Origin: JAJXWB01 sp039808645 | GTDB taxonomy: Bacteria; Pseudomonadota; Alphaproteobacteria; Rhizobiales; Beijerinckiaceae | DNA: 55,494 nucleotides | Assembly (NCBI GenBank): GCA_039808645.1 | Contig: JBDHTL010000006.1 | Coordinates: 1 to 55,494 of the forward strand | Direction of reading: 5' to 3' | Part shown: one piece after another, positions 16,555-25,795 of the stretch | Numbering within the stretch: the first letter of the stretch is position 1 | Layout: every line of letters starts with the position of its first letter | Program-made: the position numbers and the translations under genes | Notes under the pieces: generated by a model | The model's database searches: none | Told to the model about the DNA's origin: nothing | Seen by the model: only the letters and a program-made list of their open reading frames with translations

Positions 16555-17754
16555 ATGAAACTACGTTCGCTCGCATTCGCCGCCGCGCTGACCGCCTCGA
16601 CGGGCATGGCCGCCTTCGCGCAGACCCCCGTCAAGATCGGCATTCTCAACGACCAGTCCGGCGTCTATGCCGACTTCGGCGGCAAATGGTCGCTCGACGC
16701 CGCGAAAATGGCTGTCGAGGATTTCGGCGGCAAGGTGCTCGATCGCCCGATCGAGATCGTGACGGCCGACCATCAGAACAAGCCCGACGTCGCCACGACG
16801 ATCGCGCGCAAATGGTACGACGTCGACGGCGTCGACGCGATCATGGAACTGACGACCTCGTCCGTCGCGCTCGCCGTGCAGGACCTGTCGAAGGAAAAGA
16901 AGAAGATCAACATCGTCACCGGCGCCGCGACCACGGCGCTCACCCAGAAGAGCTGCTCGCCCTATGGCTTCCACTGGGCCTACGACACGCATGCGCTTGC
17001 GGTCGGCACCGGCGGCGCGCTGGTGGAGAACGGCGGCGACACCTGGTTCTTCCTGACCGTCGACTACGCCTTCGGCCATGCGCTGGAAGCCGACACGGCG
17101 AAATATGTGAAGTCGAAGGGCGGCAAGGTGATCGGCCAGGTTCGCCATCCGCTGAACACGCCTGACTTCTCGTCCTTCGTCCTGCAGGCGCAGTCTTCAG
17201 GCGCGAATGTCATCGGTCTGGCCAACGCCGGCCAGGACACGGTGAACTCGATCAAGCAGGCCGCCGAATTCGGCGTGACGCAGGGCGGCAAGCAGCGCAT
17301 CGCGGCGCTCCTGTTCACGCTGGCCGACGTGCACGGCCTCGGCCTCAAGTCGGCGCAAGGCTCGGTGCTCACGGAAGCCTGGTACTGGGACCAGAACGAC
17401 GAGACGCGCGCCTTCGCCAAGCGCTTCATGGCGCGCATGGGCCGGATGCCGAACATGATCCACGCCGGCACCTATTCGGCGGTGCTCAGCTACCTGAAGG
17501 CGGTGAAGGCCGCCGGCACGAGCGAGACGGAAGCCGTCGCCAAGAAGATGCACGAACTGCCGGTCGACGACGTCTTCACCAAGGGCGGCAAGGTGCTCGC
17601 CAACGGCTCGATGGTGCACGACATGTATCTCTTCCAGGTAAAGACGCCGGAAGAGAGCAAGGCGCCGTGGGACTATTACAAGCAGCTCTCGAAGATTCCG
17701 GGCGCGCAGGCGTTCGAAACCATGGAAGAGAGCGGCTGCAAGATCGGCGGCTGA
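16555..17754 (+). CDS. ABC transporter periplasmic binding protein, branched-chain amino acid (LivK) type
   Basis: The 399-residue protein has a signal peptide (LRSLAFAAALTASTGMAAFA, cleaved before QTPVKIG) and the peripla_BP_6 fold: VKIGILNDQSGVYADFGG, then IVTADHQNKPDVATTIARKWYD, and DYAFGHALEADTAKYVKSKGG. Homologues are binding subunits of HAAT-type ABC importers, which take up amino acids, amides, urea or aromatic acids. No permease or ATPase genes follow; the gene is closed by a terminator, so it is an orphan binding protein. Position next to the UxaA-type enzyme hints that the ligand may be an organic acid. GGAGGG lies before the ATG. Confidence 0.92.
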   Translation: MKLRSLAFAAALTASTGMAAFAQTPVKIGILNDQSGVYADFGGKWSLDAAKMAVEDFGGKVLDRPIEIVTADHQNKPDVATTIARKWYDVDGVDAIMELTTSSVALAVQDLSKEKKKINIVTGAATTALTQKSCSPYGFHWAYDTHALAVGTGGALVENGGDTWFFLTVDYAFGHALEADTAKYVKSKGGKVIGQVRHPLNTPDFSSFVLQAQSSGANVIGLANAGQDTVNSIKQAAEFGVTQGGKQRIAALLFTLADVHGLGLKSAQGSVLTEAWYWDQNDETRAFAKRFMARMGRMPNMIHAGTYSAVLSYLKAVKAAGTSETEAVAKKMHELPVDDVFTKGGKVLANGSMVHDMYLFQVKTPEESKAPWDYYKQLSKIPGAQAFETMEESGCKIGG

Positions 17755-17778
17755 GCAGGGCGAATTATTGCAATCGAG

Positions 17779-17808
17779 CGGCCGCCTTCGGGCGGCCGTT
17801 CTTTTTTC
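17779..17808 (+). terminator. Rho-independent terminator after the binding-protein gene
   Basis: An 8-bp GC stem (CGGCCGCC/GGCGGCCG) with a TTCG tetraloop is followed by TTCTTTTTT. It lies 25 bp after the stop at 17754 and its T-run touches the puuD stop codon on the other strand, so it may partly serve both convergent transcripts. Confidence 0.9.
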
Positions 17809-19018
17809 AGCGTGCCGACGTTCCGGCCGCGATCCATAGCGCAAGCGTGCGGCGCTCCTCGTCGGTCATGCCGGCATGTGCGCCCGGCGGCGGCATGGCG
17901 CGGGTCCACACGGCCTGCTGCGCGATCTCTTCCGCATGGGCGCGGATTTGCGCGTGCGTTTCCAGCGTCACGCCCTTGGGCGGCGCGGCCAGGCCCGGCC
18001 AGGCCGGATTGCGCGCATGACAGACGGCGCAGCGGTCGCCCACGATCTCCGCGACATCGGCCAAGCGCGGCGCGACGACGGAGGCGATGGCGTCCATCGC
18101 GCTGGCCGGCGCAGCCGCGCGCGCCTGCGGACGTTCGACGCCTGACAGCGACAGCGCGACCATCGCGGCGCCGGCGGCGGCGGCAAGCCCCCATGTCCAC
18201 CACAGGTCGCCCGAGCCGCGATGGCGCGCGATGTAGAAGTGGCGGATCGAAGCGCCCGCAACCAGCGCCAGCGTGGCGATGATCCAGTTGAAGCGCGAGG
18301 CGAAGGCGAGCGGATAATGGTTCGCCAGCATGAGGAACAGGACCGGCAGCGCCAGGTAATTATTGTGCAGCGCGCGCTGGCGGCTGATGGCGAAACGCGC
18401 CTCCTCCGGCGCCTCGCCCTTGCGGATCGCTTCCAGCATCCGGCGCTGGTTGGGCACGAGATAATGCGCGACGTTGGCGGCCATGATCGTGCCGATGATC
18501 GCGCCGAAGGTCAGAAACGCGCCGCGCCCGGAAAAGACGCGCGTATAGGCGAAGGCGAGCGCGACAAGAAAGGCGAAGATCGCGACGCGGCGCGTCGTCT
18601 CGCTCCACGGCGCCTTGGCGAGAAAATCATAGCCGACCCAGCCGACGAGCAGGGCGAAGAGGGCAAGCAGGATCGCCTGCCACGGCTGAAGCGGCAGAAC
18701 GTCCGGATCGATCAGGTAGAGATCGGCCTTCATGAAATAGATCGCGACCATGAGCGCGAAACCGGACAGCCAGACGACATAGGCCTCCCAGCGGAACCAG
18801 CCGATCTGCGGCTGCGCATCGGCGGGAAGGTTCATGTCCCGCGACAGGCGGAAGAAGCCGTCGTCGGCCGCGCGCCAGACGTCGGCCTTCGTCGACTTCA
18901 GCGTGAGATTGAGCCGCAGGAATCCGAGCGCGAGGCCGACCCAGAAGATGGCCGCGACGACATGCAGCCATCGCAGGAAGAATTCGCACCAGTCGTGGAT
19001 GATCGTGACGACGTTCAT
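17807..19018 (-). CDS. puuD: Urate hydroxylase PuuD (membrane cytochrome c-type urate oxidase)
   Basis: PuuD oxidises urate to 5-hydroxyisourate and passes electrons to the respiratory chain rather than to oxygen. The 403-residue protein has the family plan: about eight membrane segments in the first 300 residues, starting WCEFFLRWLHVVAAIFWVGLA, and a C-terminal cytochrome c domain with heme motif CAVCH (Cys330, Cys333, His334) and likely axial Met375 in RAMPPPG. Histidines in membrane segments (HVVAAIFW, AHYLVPNQ) fit the urate oxidase N-domain. It overlaps the nitrilase gene by four bases. Genes for the next purine steps (hydroxyisourate hydrolase, OHCU decarboxylase, allantoinase) are not in the window. 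Confidence 0.93.
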   Translation of the reverse strand: MNVVTIIHDWCEFFLRWLHVVAAIFWVGLALGFLRLNLTLKSTKADVWRAADDGFFRLSRDMNLPADAQPQIGWFRWEAYVVWLSGFALMVAIYFMKADLYLIDPDVLPLQPWQAILLALFALLVGWVGYDFLAKAPWSETTRRVAIFAFLVALAFAYTRVFSGRGAFLTFGAIIGTIMAANVAHYLVPNQRRMLEAIRKGEAPEEARFAISRQRALHNNYLALPVLFLMLANHYPLAFASRFNWIIATLALVAGASIRHFYIARHRGSGDLWWTWGLAAAAGAAMVALSLSGVERPQARAAAPASAMDAIASVVAPRLADVAEIVGDRCAVCHARNPAWPGLAAPPKGVTLETHAQIRAHAEEIAQQAVWTRAMPPPGAHAGMTDEERRTLALWIAAGTSAR

Positions 19019-19839
19019 TCCGCCAGTCTAACACGATGCTGCGCGACCGGAATCATCTGGCGCGCCTTGGCGACGCGCTTGGGATCGACGCGCGCAGACA
19101 CCACGCCGACGCCGTCCGACGCTTTCGCCACCACATGGCCCCAGGGATCGGCGACGAGCGAATGGCCGTAGGTGTGACGGATTTCGTTGCCGGCCGTATG
19201 CGCGCCGGTCTGCGCGGCGGCGCAGAAATAGGTTTCCGTCTCGATGGCGCGTGCGCGACAGAGCACTTCCCAATGGTCCTTGCCGGTCTGCATGGTGAAG
19301 GCGGAGGGCAGCGCGACCAGATGCGCGCCCTTGTCGACCAGCGCCGAGAAAAGATAGGGGAAGCGCAGGTCGTAGCAGATGGCGCAGCCGACCGTGACGC
19401 CCTCGCAATCATAGGTGACGACGGCGTCGCCCGGCTTGAACGCCGCGCTTTCGCGATAGGCCGTTCCATCGGGCGCGGTGATGTCGAACATGTGGATCTT
19501 GCGATAACGCGCGACTTCGCGGCCGTCGCGGTCGAAGGCGACGGTCGTATTGTGGATGCGCTCTTCGCCCGCAACCTTCTCGAGGATCGACCCCGCGTGG
19601 ATGAACACGCGATGCGTCCTCGCCAGCTCCTGCATCAGCGAATAGGCGGGGCCGCCCGGAATTTCCTCGGCCGCCTCCATCTTGCTCGCGCGATTGCCGC
19701 CGATGAAATCCCAGACTTCCGGCAGGCAGATCCAGTCCGGCCGCTCGTCGCGGACCGTTTCCTCGATCAGCGCGCGCGCCTGCGCGAGATTGGCCTGCTT
19801 GTCGCTGACCGAATTCATCTGGATGAGCGAGACTTTCAT
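19015..19839 (-). CDS. Carbon-nitrogen hydrolase (nitrilase superfamily, Nit1/omega-amidase-like)
   Basis: The 274-residue protein has the nitrilase-superfamily catalytic triad: Glu in ICLPEVWDF, Lys in YRKIHMFD, and Cys in AICYDLRFP. The sequence YRKIHMFDI and CYDLRFPYLF place it in the Nit1/NitFhit-like branch, whose members act as deaminated-glutathione amidase or omega-amidase. Its stop overlaps the puuD start by four bases, so the two are translationally coupled; a role in the same purine or amide nitrogen salvage is possible but not shown. An intergenic inverted repeat with a terminator separates it from the fadJ-like gene upstream. Confidence 0.92.
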   Translation of the reverse strand: MKVSLIQMNSVSDKQANLAQARALIEETVRDERPDWICLPEVWDFIGGNRASKMEAAEEIPGGPAYSLMQELARTHRVFIHAGSILEKVAGEERIHNTTVAFDRDGREVARYRKIHMFDITAPDGTAYRESAAFKPGDAVVTYDCEGVTVGCAICYDLRFPYLFSALVDKGAHLVALPSAFTMQTGKDHWEVLCRARAIETETYFCAAAQTGAHTAGNEIRHTYGHSLVADPWGHVVAKASDGVGVVSARVDPKRVAKARQMIPVAQHRVRLAE

Positions 19840-19850
19840 GGGCGCATCCT

Positions 19851-19942
19851 GGACCGCGAGCCTTCAGGCTCGCAAGCAAAAAGGGCGCAGCCGAAACCGC
19901 GCCCTCCGATTTCAGAACGGCGAGCCTGAAGGCTCGCGGTCC
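19851..19942. repeat. Palindromic repeat (GGACCGCGAGCCTTCAGG type), intergenic copy
   Basis: Perfect 23-bp inverted arms lie at 19851-19873 and 19920-19942, separated by 46 bases that hold a second hairpin and an A/T run. Each arm is itself a small hairpin (GCGAGCCTTCAGGCTCGC). A related copy with shorter spacing occurs inside dnaX at 34928-34981. Confidence 0.9.
19877..19905 (-). terminator. Rho-independent terminator of the fadJ-like gene, inside the palindromic repeat
   Basis: On the minus strand a 7-bp stem (AGGGCGC/GCGCCCT with a ten-base loop) is followed by TTTTTGC. It lies between the fadJ-like stop (19950) and the nitrilase start (19839), both on the minus strand, so the two genes are probably separate transcripts. 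Confidence 0.75.
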
Positions 19943-19949
19943 GTCGAAC

Positions 19950-22049
19950 TCACTTCCCCTTCAGTTCGCCCGCCTTGATGTCGGCGAACTTCTTGTTGTT
20001 GGCCACCATCCATTCGAGCGCCGAAGCGGGCTCGAAGCCCTTGCCGGCGGTCTTGTAGACGTCCTTCACGGTGGCGAGCACCTTGTCGAGGCCGACGCGA
20101 TCGGCTTCCTGCATCGGGCCGCCGCGCCACACGGGGAAACCGTAGCCGTTGAGCTTGACGATATCGATGTCGAGCGGACGCGAGACGATGTTCTCGGACA
20201 GAATCTTCAGCGCCTCGTTGACCATGGTCGCGTGGATGCGCGAGGCGATTTCCTCCTCGGGGATCGGCTTGCGCGCAATGCCCTTGTCCTTCGAGACCTT
20301 GTCGATGATCTCGTTGGTCGTGGGATCGATCGTGCGCTTGCCGTCGACGTATTTGTAATAGCCGGACCCCGTCTTCTGGCCGTAGCGGCCGAGCGCGCAG
20401 ATCGCGTCGGCGATGGCGCCCGTGTCGCGCTTCTGGTTGTCGCGCAGATGCGCGAATTCCTTGCGGCGGCGCATGCCGATGTCGAGGCCGGCGAGATCGC
20501 CAACCGCATACGGCCCCATCGCCATGCCCCATTTTTCCATGGCGGCGTCGATGTCCTGCGGATAGGCGCCTTCCTCGAGCATCATGTCGGCGACCTGGCG
20601 CCAGGCGGAGAGGATGCGGTTGCCGACGAAGCCGTCGCAATTGCCCATCACGACCGGCAGCTTGCCCATGCGCTTACCGACCGCGACGCCGGTCGCCAAC
20701 GCGTCCTTCGACGAGCGGCCGCCGTCGATCACCTCGACCAGGCGCATGATGTTGGCCGGCGAGAAGAAGTGCATGCCGATCACGTCCTGCGGACGGCCTG
20801 CCGCCTCGCCGATCGCGTCGATGTCGAGATAGGACGTGTTGGAGGCGAGCACGGCGCCCGCCTTCACGATCTTGCCGAGCTTGCCGAAGATTTCCTTCTT
20901 CAGCGCCATTTCCTCGAACACCGCCTCGATAACGATGTCCTTGTCGGCCAGCGCCTCGAACTGCGTCGTCAGCGTCAGCAGGCCGATGCGCTTGTCCATC
21001 GTCGCCTGATCGATGCGGCCGAGCTTGACGTCGCGCTCCCAGGTCGACTTGAAGCGCGTCATGGCGCGGTCGAGCGCCTCCTGGTTGTTCTCCACCACCG
21101 TCACCGGCATGCCGGAATTGACCAGCGAAATCGTGATGCCCGCGCCCATCGTGCCGGAGCCGATGACGCCCGCCGACATCACAGGACGCGCCTCGACGCC
21201 TTCGAGGCTCGGCACCTTCAGCACTTCGCGCTCGGCGAAGAACACGTAGCGCATGGCCTTGGATTGATCGGAGACGAGCAGCTCCATGAAGTTCTTGCGC
21301 TCGACCGCCTCGCCTTCCTTGAAGGTTCCGTGCGTGGAGGCCTTCACGCATTCGATGATCTTGGCCGGCGCCATCGCGCCGCGCGCCTTCTTCAGCACGT
21401 CGGCGGCCGCCTTGTCGAAGGCGGCTTCATCGAAGGGCTGCTGCTGTTCGGACGAACGCTTCAGCGGCTTGCCGACCAGCGAGCGGGCATAGTCGATCGC
21501 GCCTTCGCGCAGGTCGCCGTCGACGATCTTGTCGATCAGACCGAACTTCAGCGCTTCGGCGGCCGGAACCATGCGGCCCGAGGTGCAGAGGTCGAGGCCG
21601 ACCAGCGCGCCCGCCACGCGCGGCACGCGCTGCGTGCCGCCGGCGCCCGGCAGCAGGCCGAGCTTGACCTCGGGCAGGCCGACGCGGGCCGCCTTGTCGG
21701 AGACGCGCGCGTGGCAGGCCATGGCGATCTCGAAGCCGCCGCCGAGCGCGGTGCCGTGGATGGCGGCGACCACCGGTTTGTTTCCGGCTTCCATGCCGTT
21801 GAGCAATTCCTGCAGCGAGGGGCCGGCCGGCGGCTTGCCGAATTCGCGGATGTCGGCGCCAGCGACAAAGGTGCGGCCCTCGCAGGCGATGACGATTGCC
21901 TTGGTCGCAGCGTCGTTCAGGCCCTTCTCGACATGTTCCTTGAGCCCTGCGCGAACAGCCTGCGAAATGGCGTTGACCGGGGGATTGTCGACGAGGACGA
22001 GAAGAACGTCGCCCTTCTGGACGGACGAGACGGCGGGCTTGTCGGACAT
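19950..22049 (-). CDS. Enoyl-CoA hydratase / 3-hydroxyacyl-CoA dehydrogenase fusion (FadJ-like)
   Basis: The 699-residue protein joins two beta-oxidation activities. The N-terminal crotonase domain (about 1-190) keeps both catalytic glutamates, in TALGGGFEIAMACHARV and GLPEVKLGLLPGAGGTQ. The NAD-binding 3-hydroxyacyl-CoA dehydrogenase domain begins at GVIGSGTMGAGI (about 295) and has the catalytic-region GMHFFSPANIMRLVEVI. The C-terminal helical domain holds GNCDGFVGNRI and the repeat ending KLNGYGFPVWRGGPM. Together these hydrate enoyl-CoA and oxidise the product to 3-ketoacyl-CoA in the cytoplasm. A thiolase partner (fadA/fadI) is not adjacent. AGGAAA precedes the ATG. Downstream ends in a terminator. 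Confidence 0.95.
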   Translation of the reverse strand: MSDKPAVSSVQKGDVLLVLVDNPPVNAISQAVRAGLKEHVEKGLNDAATKAIVIACEGRTFVAGADIREFGKPPAGPSLQELLNGMEAGNKPVVAAIHGTALGGGFEIAMACHARVSDKAARVGLPEVKLGLLPGAGGTQRVPRVAGALVGLDLCTSGRMVPAAEALKFGLIDKIVDGDLREGAIDYARSLVGKPLKRSSEQQQPFDEAAFDKAAADVLKKARGAMAPAKIIECVKASTHGTFKEGEAVERKNFMELLVSDQSKAMRYVFFAEREVLKVPSLEGVEARPVMSAGVIGSGTMGAGITISLVNSGMPVTVVENNQEALDRAMTRFKSTWERDVKLGRIDQATMDKRIGLLTLTTQFEALADKDIVIEAVFEEMALKKEIFGKLGKIVKAGAVLASNTSYLDIDAIGEAAGRPQDVIGMHFFSPANIMRLVEVIDGGRSSKDALATGVAVGKRMGKLPVVMGNCDGFVGNRILSAWRQVADMMLEEGAYPQDIDAAMEKWGMAMGPYAVGDLAGLDIGMRRRKEFAHLRDNQKRDTGAIADAICALGRYGQKTGSGYYKYVDGKRTIDPTTNEIIDKVSKDKGIARKPIPEEEIASRIHATMVNEALKILSENIVSRPLDIDIVKLNGYGFPVWRGGPMQEADRVGLDKVLATVKDVYKTAGKGFEPASALEWMVANNKKFADIKAGELKGK

Positions 22050-22283
22050 GAGCGTTTCCTGCTTGCGGCCGCACGGGCCTGTTGGTTCCGGGCGCGAAAT
22101 CTATCCGCCCCGCCGCTGCCGATGCAATGCAAAAGCGCGCATGGACCGCGCGCGAAAACGTGGAGGCCGGTCTTGCGCGCGCCGCGTCCGCGAAATAGGT
22201 CCGTCGCTCGCGTTGACCGACCGGTCGCGCCCATGCCATCCAATGGCCGCTTCATTTCGCTGGTCGGAACCTGCCCTATCGCC

Positions 22284-22718
22284 ATGACGCCTGACCAAAT
22301 CGCGCGCGCGAGCGTGGACAAGATGTGGAACTCCGATCCGGCCCGCGCGGCCTCCGGCATCGAACTGCTGTCGGTCGAGCCGGGCTCTGCCCGGATTTCG
22401 ATGCGTGTACGCCCGGACATGCTGAACGCGCATCGCATATGTCATGGCGGCCACATTTTCCTGCTGGCCGATTCCGCCTTCGCCTACGCCAGCAATGCCG
22501 GCGGCGTCTCGACCGTGGCGCATCATTGCTCGATTTCGTTTCTCACGCCGGCGCGGTCGGGCGACGTTCTGACGGCGCATGCGCGCGAGGTGCATGTCGT
22601 CGGCCGCACGGGCGTCTACGACGTTTCGGTCGCCGCCCAGAACGGCGCGATCATCGCCGAATTCCGCGGCCTGTCGCGCGCGGTTCCCCGCGCGCCGATC
22701 GGCGCCGACGCGCCCTGA
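22284..22718 (+). CDS. paaI: Hotdog-fold acyl-CoA thioesterase, PaaI type
   Basis: The 144-residue protein matches PaaI, the thioesterase that releases hydroxyphenylacetyl-CoA and related dead-end CoA esters in phenylacetate degradation. Family features are DKMWNSDPARAASGIELL, the active-site block NAHRICHGGHIFLLADSAFAYASN (conserved HGG and Asp), and the C-terminal GRTGVYDVSVAAQNGAIIAEFRG. The rest of the paa cluster is not here; the gene is divergent from the fadJ-like gene and is followed 10 bp later by purU. The ATG at 22284 matches the family length; ATG at 22233 would add 17 residues. Conservation is strong enough for the family, less so for the exact substrate. Confidence 0.88.
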   Translation: MTPDQIARASVDKMWNSDPARAASGIELLSVEPGSARISMRVRPDMLNAHRICHGGHIFLLADSAFAYASNAGGVSTVAHHCSISFLTPARSGDVLTAHAREVHVVGRTGVYDVSVAAQNGAIIAEFRGLSRAVPRAPIGADAP

Positions 22719-22728
22719 GTCCGAGACC

Positions 22729-23589
22729 ATGCCGCACAGGAACGCTCCCTACATCCTCACGCTGTCCTGCCCGAACCGGCCCGGCATCGTCGCGGCCGTC
22801 GCGACATGCCTGTTCCGGCACGGCTGCAACATTCTCGACGCGCAGCAATTCGACGCGCTGGACACCGGCACGTTCTTCGCGCGCGTGATGTTCGATCGGG
22901 TGAGCGAGCCCGACGCGCTGCGCGCGGACATCGCCGGCGTCGCGCAGGAATTCGGCTTCAAGTGGCTGATGCGGTCGCGCGCCGAGAAGAAGCGCGTGAT
23001 GATCCTCGTGTCGAAATCGGACCATTGCCTCGCCGATCTCGTCTATCGCTGGCGCATCGGCGAACTGGACATGGCGCCGGTCGGGATCATCGCCAATCAT
23101 CCGCGCGAGAGCTATGCGCATATCGATCTGACGGGAATCCCGTTCCACTACCTGCCGGTGTCGCGCGAAACCAAGATGGAGCAGGAGAACGAGGTCTGGC
23201 GCCTGATCCGCGATTCGCGGGCCGACGTGGTCGTGCTCGCGCGCTACATGCAGGTCCTGTCGGATGGACTGGCGGCGAAACTCTCAGGCCGCTGCATCAA
23301 CATCCATCATTCCTTTCTCCCGGGCTTCAAGGGCGCCAAGCCCTACCACCAGGCGCATGCGCGCGGCGTCAAGCTGATCGGCGCGACGGCGCATTACGTC
23401 ACGAGCGATCTCGACGAAGGGCCGATCATCGAGCAGGACGTGGAGCGCATATCGCATCGCGACACGCCCGACGATCTCGTGCGCAAGGGCCGCGACATCG
23501 AACGCCGCGTGCTGGCGCGCGCGCTGCGCAAGCATCTGGAAGACCGCGTTCTGCTCGACGGCCGGAAGACGATCGTGTTCGCGGATTGA
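22729..23589 (+). CDS. purU: Formyltetrahydrofolate deformylase
   Basis: PurU hydrolyses 10-formyltetrahydrofolate to formate and tetrahydrofolate, balancing one-carbon pools. The 286-residue protein has an N-terminal ACT domain (ILTLSCPNRPGIVAAVATCLFRHGCNIL) and a C-terminal formyltransferase-type domain with INIHHSFLPGFKGAKPYHQA, which carries the catalytic Asn and His, and TSDLDEGPIIEQD with the catalytic Asp. Length is normal. The gene starts 10 bp after the paaI stop and is probably cotranscribed with it. In methylotrophs and many soil alphaproteobacteria purU supplies formate from folate-linked C1 units; that use here is inference. Confidence 0.95.
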   Translation: MPHRNAPYILTLSCPNRPGIVAAVATCLFRHGCNILDAQQFDALDTGTFFARVMFDRVSEPDALRADIAGVAQEFGFKWLMRSRAEKKRVMILVSKSDHCLADLVYRWRIGELDMAPVGIIANHPRESYAHIDLTGIPFHYLPVSRETKMEQENEVWRLIRDSRADVVVLARYMQVLSDGLAAKLSGRCINIHHSFLPGFKGAKPYHQAHARGVKLIGATAHYVTSDLDEGPIIEQDVERISHRDTPDDLVRKGRDIERRVLARALRKHLEDRVLLDGRKTIVFAD

Positions 23590-23706
23590 CGTCGAGCAGA
23601 CGTGGCGGAACGCGCACGTTTGCGGCGGGCGGCTCCGTGCGCCCGGTTTCCCGCGACTTGTCTCCGGCCCCTTCTTCCTGTGAAATGTCGCCGGAGGTGA
23701 CGTCGA

Positions 23707-25776
23707 TTGGCCGTCGAACAGACCGAGAGCAAGAGCCTTCCGGGCAGACCTGCCGTATCAATCCCCCTGCCCGCCCTTCTGTTCGCCTTGATCGTAGCCA
23801 GTATCGCGCCGCTCGCCGCGGCCGGCGTCGCGGCTTCGATTTGGTTCAACCAGATTGCGCGCGACACGCAGGAATCGGGCCTGCTCTTCACCTCGCGCAG
23901 CATCGCCGCCGCCGTCGACGGCGAACTCGATAAGTTCACGACGCTCGCGCAGGCGCTCGCCCGCTCGCCGTCGCTCGCCACGGACGATCTCGCCGCATTC
24001 GAATCCGAAGCGCGACGTCTTTTCGACGATCCCGACGAAGGCTGGCTGATTCTCGCATCCGGCGAGGGCCGGGAACTCGTCAACACGTCCTATGACCGGC
24101 AGGCCGCCCTGCCGATGCGAAGCGAGGCCGGGCTGCGGCAGCAGCGCCTTGTCGCCGAGACCGGAAAGACCGCGGTGTCGCCGGTGCTCCGCAGCGGGCC
24201 GAACAATGTCTGGGCGGTCATGATCGACGTGCCGGTGAACACGCGCCCGCTCGGCAAGTACGCCGTAGCGGTGGCTCTGCCCGCGCGCAATTTCGTCGAG
24301 TTTCTCAGCCCGTCCGACCTGCAATCCGAATGGCTCTCCGGCGTCATGGACCAGGACGGTCGATATGTCGCGCGGCGGCCCGGCGGCGAAGCGATCGTCG
24401 GCGAACTGGCGTCGGAGGGTTGGCGGGCGAGCGCGCGCAACGCCGGCATCTTCTATTTCCGGAACCGCGACAACGAAAGGACGGTCAACGCCAACGCCAA
24501 TTCGCGTCTGAGCGGCTGGACGATCGGCGTCGGCGCGCTGGAGCGCCAGCTCGAATCGGCGATCCGTCCCGTCGCCCTCTCGGCGATCGGCGCCGCCTGC
24601 CTGGCGGTTCTTCTGTCGCTGGGCCTCGCCTATGCGATCTATCGTTATCTGCTGCATGCGCTGATCAGGCTGCAGAGAGCCGCCGCGGCGGCGCTGAACG
24701 GCCCGGCGCCCGACTTCCAGTCGCCGGTCGCCGAATTCGACGTTCTCTGGCGCGGCCTGCTTGAGGCGACGACGAAGAAGCGCGAGGCGGAGCGGGAGCT
24801 CGCGGAAAGCGAAAGCCGATTCCGGCTCGCGGCCAAGGCGGCGCGTTTCGGCGTGTATCAGGTCGTTCCCGCGACCGGCGCGGCGAGCTGGTCGGGCGAC
24901 ATCGGCGATATCTACGGGATCGACGGCCCGATCCGGGACATGCGAACGATCATGAGCGCGATCCATCCCGACGATCGCGACGCCGCCCTGAAGGCGATCC
25001 GACAGGCGCGCGAGCAGATCGGGCCTTACGAATTCGAGTTTCGCATCAAGCGGCCCGACGGTTCGATCCGCTGGGTGCTCGACCGCGGCGAAGCCATCGG
25101 GCCGCTCGATCCGCGCAAGGGCGCCGTCGCGCGCATGACCGGGACCGTTCTCGACATCACCGAGCGCAAGATGGTCGAAGAGCGCAATCGCATGCTGCTG
25201 CGCGAGGTCAATCACAGATCGAAGAACCTGCTGACCGTGATCGCCGTGATCGCGCGACGCACGCAGACCGGCTCCATCGCCGAGTTCGTGAAAAGTCTCG
25301 GCGCGCGCATCAACGGGCTCGCCGCCAACCAGGACCTGCTCGTCGCGACGGAATGGCGGGGCGCCGAACTGAAGCAACTGGTCGGGGCGCATCTCGACCC
25401 GTTCTGCGAGAACGTCCGGGCGCGCGTCGACATTTCCGGACCCTACATCCTGCTCGGGCCGGAAGCCGCGCAGAACATCGGCATGGCGCTGCACGAACTG
25501 GCGACCAACGCCGCCAAATACGGCGCGCTGTCGAACAACACAGGGCGGATCGCGATCGAATGGTCGCTCGACGGCGACCGGTTCCGGCTCGACTGGAGCG
25601 AGCGGGACGGCCCCGCAGTTCGCGCGCCGGACCGGAAGGGATTCGGCACCACCGTGCTGACGACGCTGGTCAGCACGGCGCTCGCCGGCGAGACGACGCT
25701 CGACTACGATCCCGCGGGACTGCGGTGGTCGCTGACCTGCCCGGCGTCGCGGCTGCCCGCCGTGGCGAGCCTCTGA
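23707..25776 (+). CDS. HWE-family sensor histidine kinase with periplasmic sensor and PAS domain
   Basis: The 689-residue protein has a first membrane segment (20-46), a periplasmic region of about 240 residues that looks like a dCache sensor, a second membrane segment (287-311), a short linker, and a PAS domain (about 370-485) with HPDDRD and the C-terminal box GTVLDITERK. The kinase core has the phospho-acceptor His503 in LLREVNHRSKNLLTVI and an ATPase domain with ALHELATNAAKYGALS and a W-x-E element (LDWSERDGP), which define the HWE/HisKA_2 family. The start is TTG with GGAGGTGA upstream. No response regulator is adjacent, so it is an orphan kinase; its ligand is unknown. Confidence 0.92.
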   Translation: MAVEQTESKSLPGRPAVSIPLPALLFALIVASIAPLAAAGVAASIWFNQIARDTQESGLLFTSRSIAAAVDGELDKFTTLAQALARSPSLATDDLAAFESEARRLFDDPDEGWLILASGEGRELVNTSYDRQAALPMRSEAGLRQQRLVAETGKTAVSPVLRSGPNNVWAVMIDVPVNTRPLGKYAVAVALPARNFVEFLSPSDLQSEWLSGVMDQDGRYVARRPGGEAIVGELASEGWRASARNAGIFYFRNRDNERTVNANANSRLSGWTIGVGALERQLESAIRPVALSAIGAACLAVLLSLGLAYAIYRYLLHALIRLQRAAAAALNGPAPDFQSPVAEFDVLWRGLLEATTKKREAERELAESESRFRLAAKAARFGVYQVVPATGAASWSGDIGDIYGIDGPIRDMRTIMSAIHPDDRDAALKAIRQAREQIGPYEFEFRIKRPDGSIRWVLDRGEAIGPLDPRKGAVARMTGTVLDITERKMVEERNRMLLREVNHRSKNLLTVIAVIARRTQTGSIAEFVKSLGARINGLAANQDLLVATEWRGAELKQLVGAHLDPFCENVRARVDISGPYILLGPEAAQNIGMALHELATNAAKYGALSNNTGRIAIEWSLDGDRFRLDWSERDGPAVRAPDRKGFGTTVLTTLVSTALAGETTLDYDPAGLRWSLTCPASRLPAVASL

Positions 25777-25795
25777 GACAGCGACCGCCGCCGGC

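Noticed and set aside
22284..22718. Part of a phenylacetate (paa) catabolic cluster with the tandem hydratases
   Set aside because: The genes are 30 kb apart, and paaABCDE, paaK and paaZ are all missing from the window.
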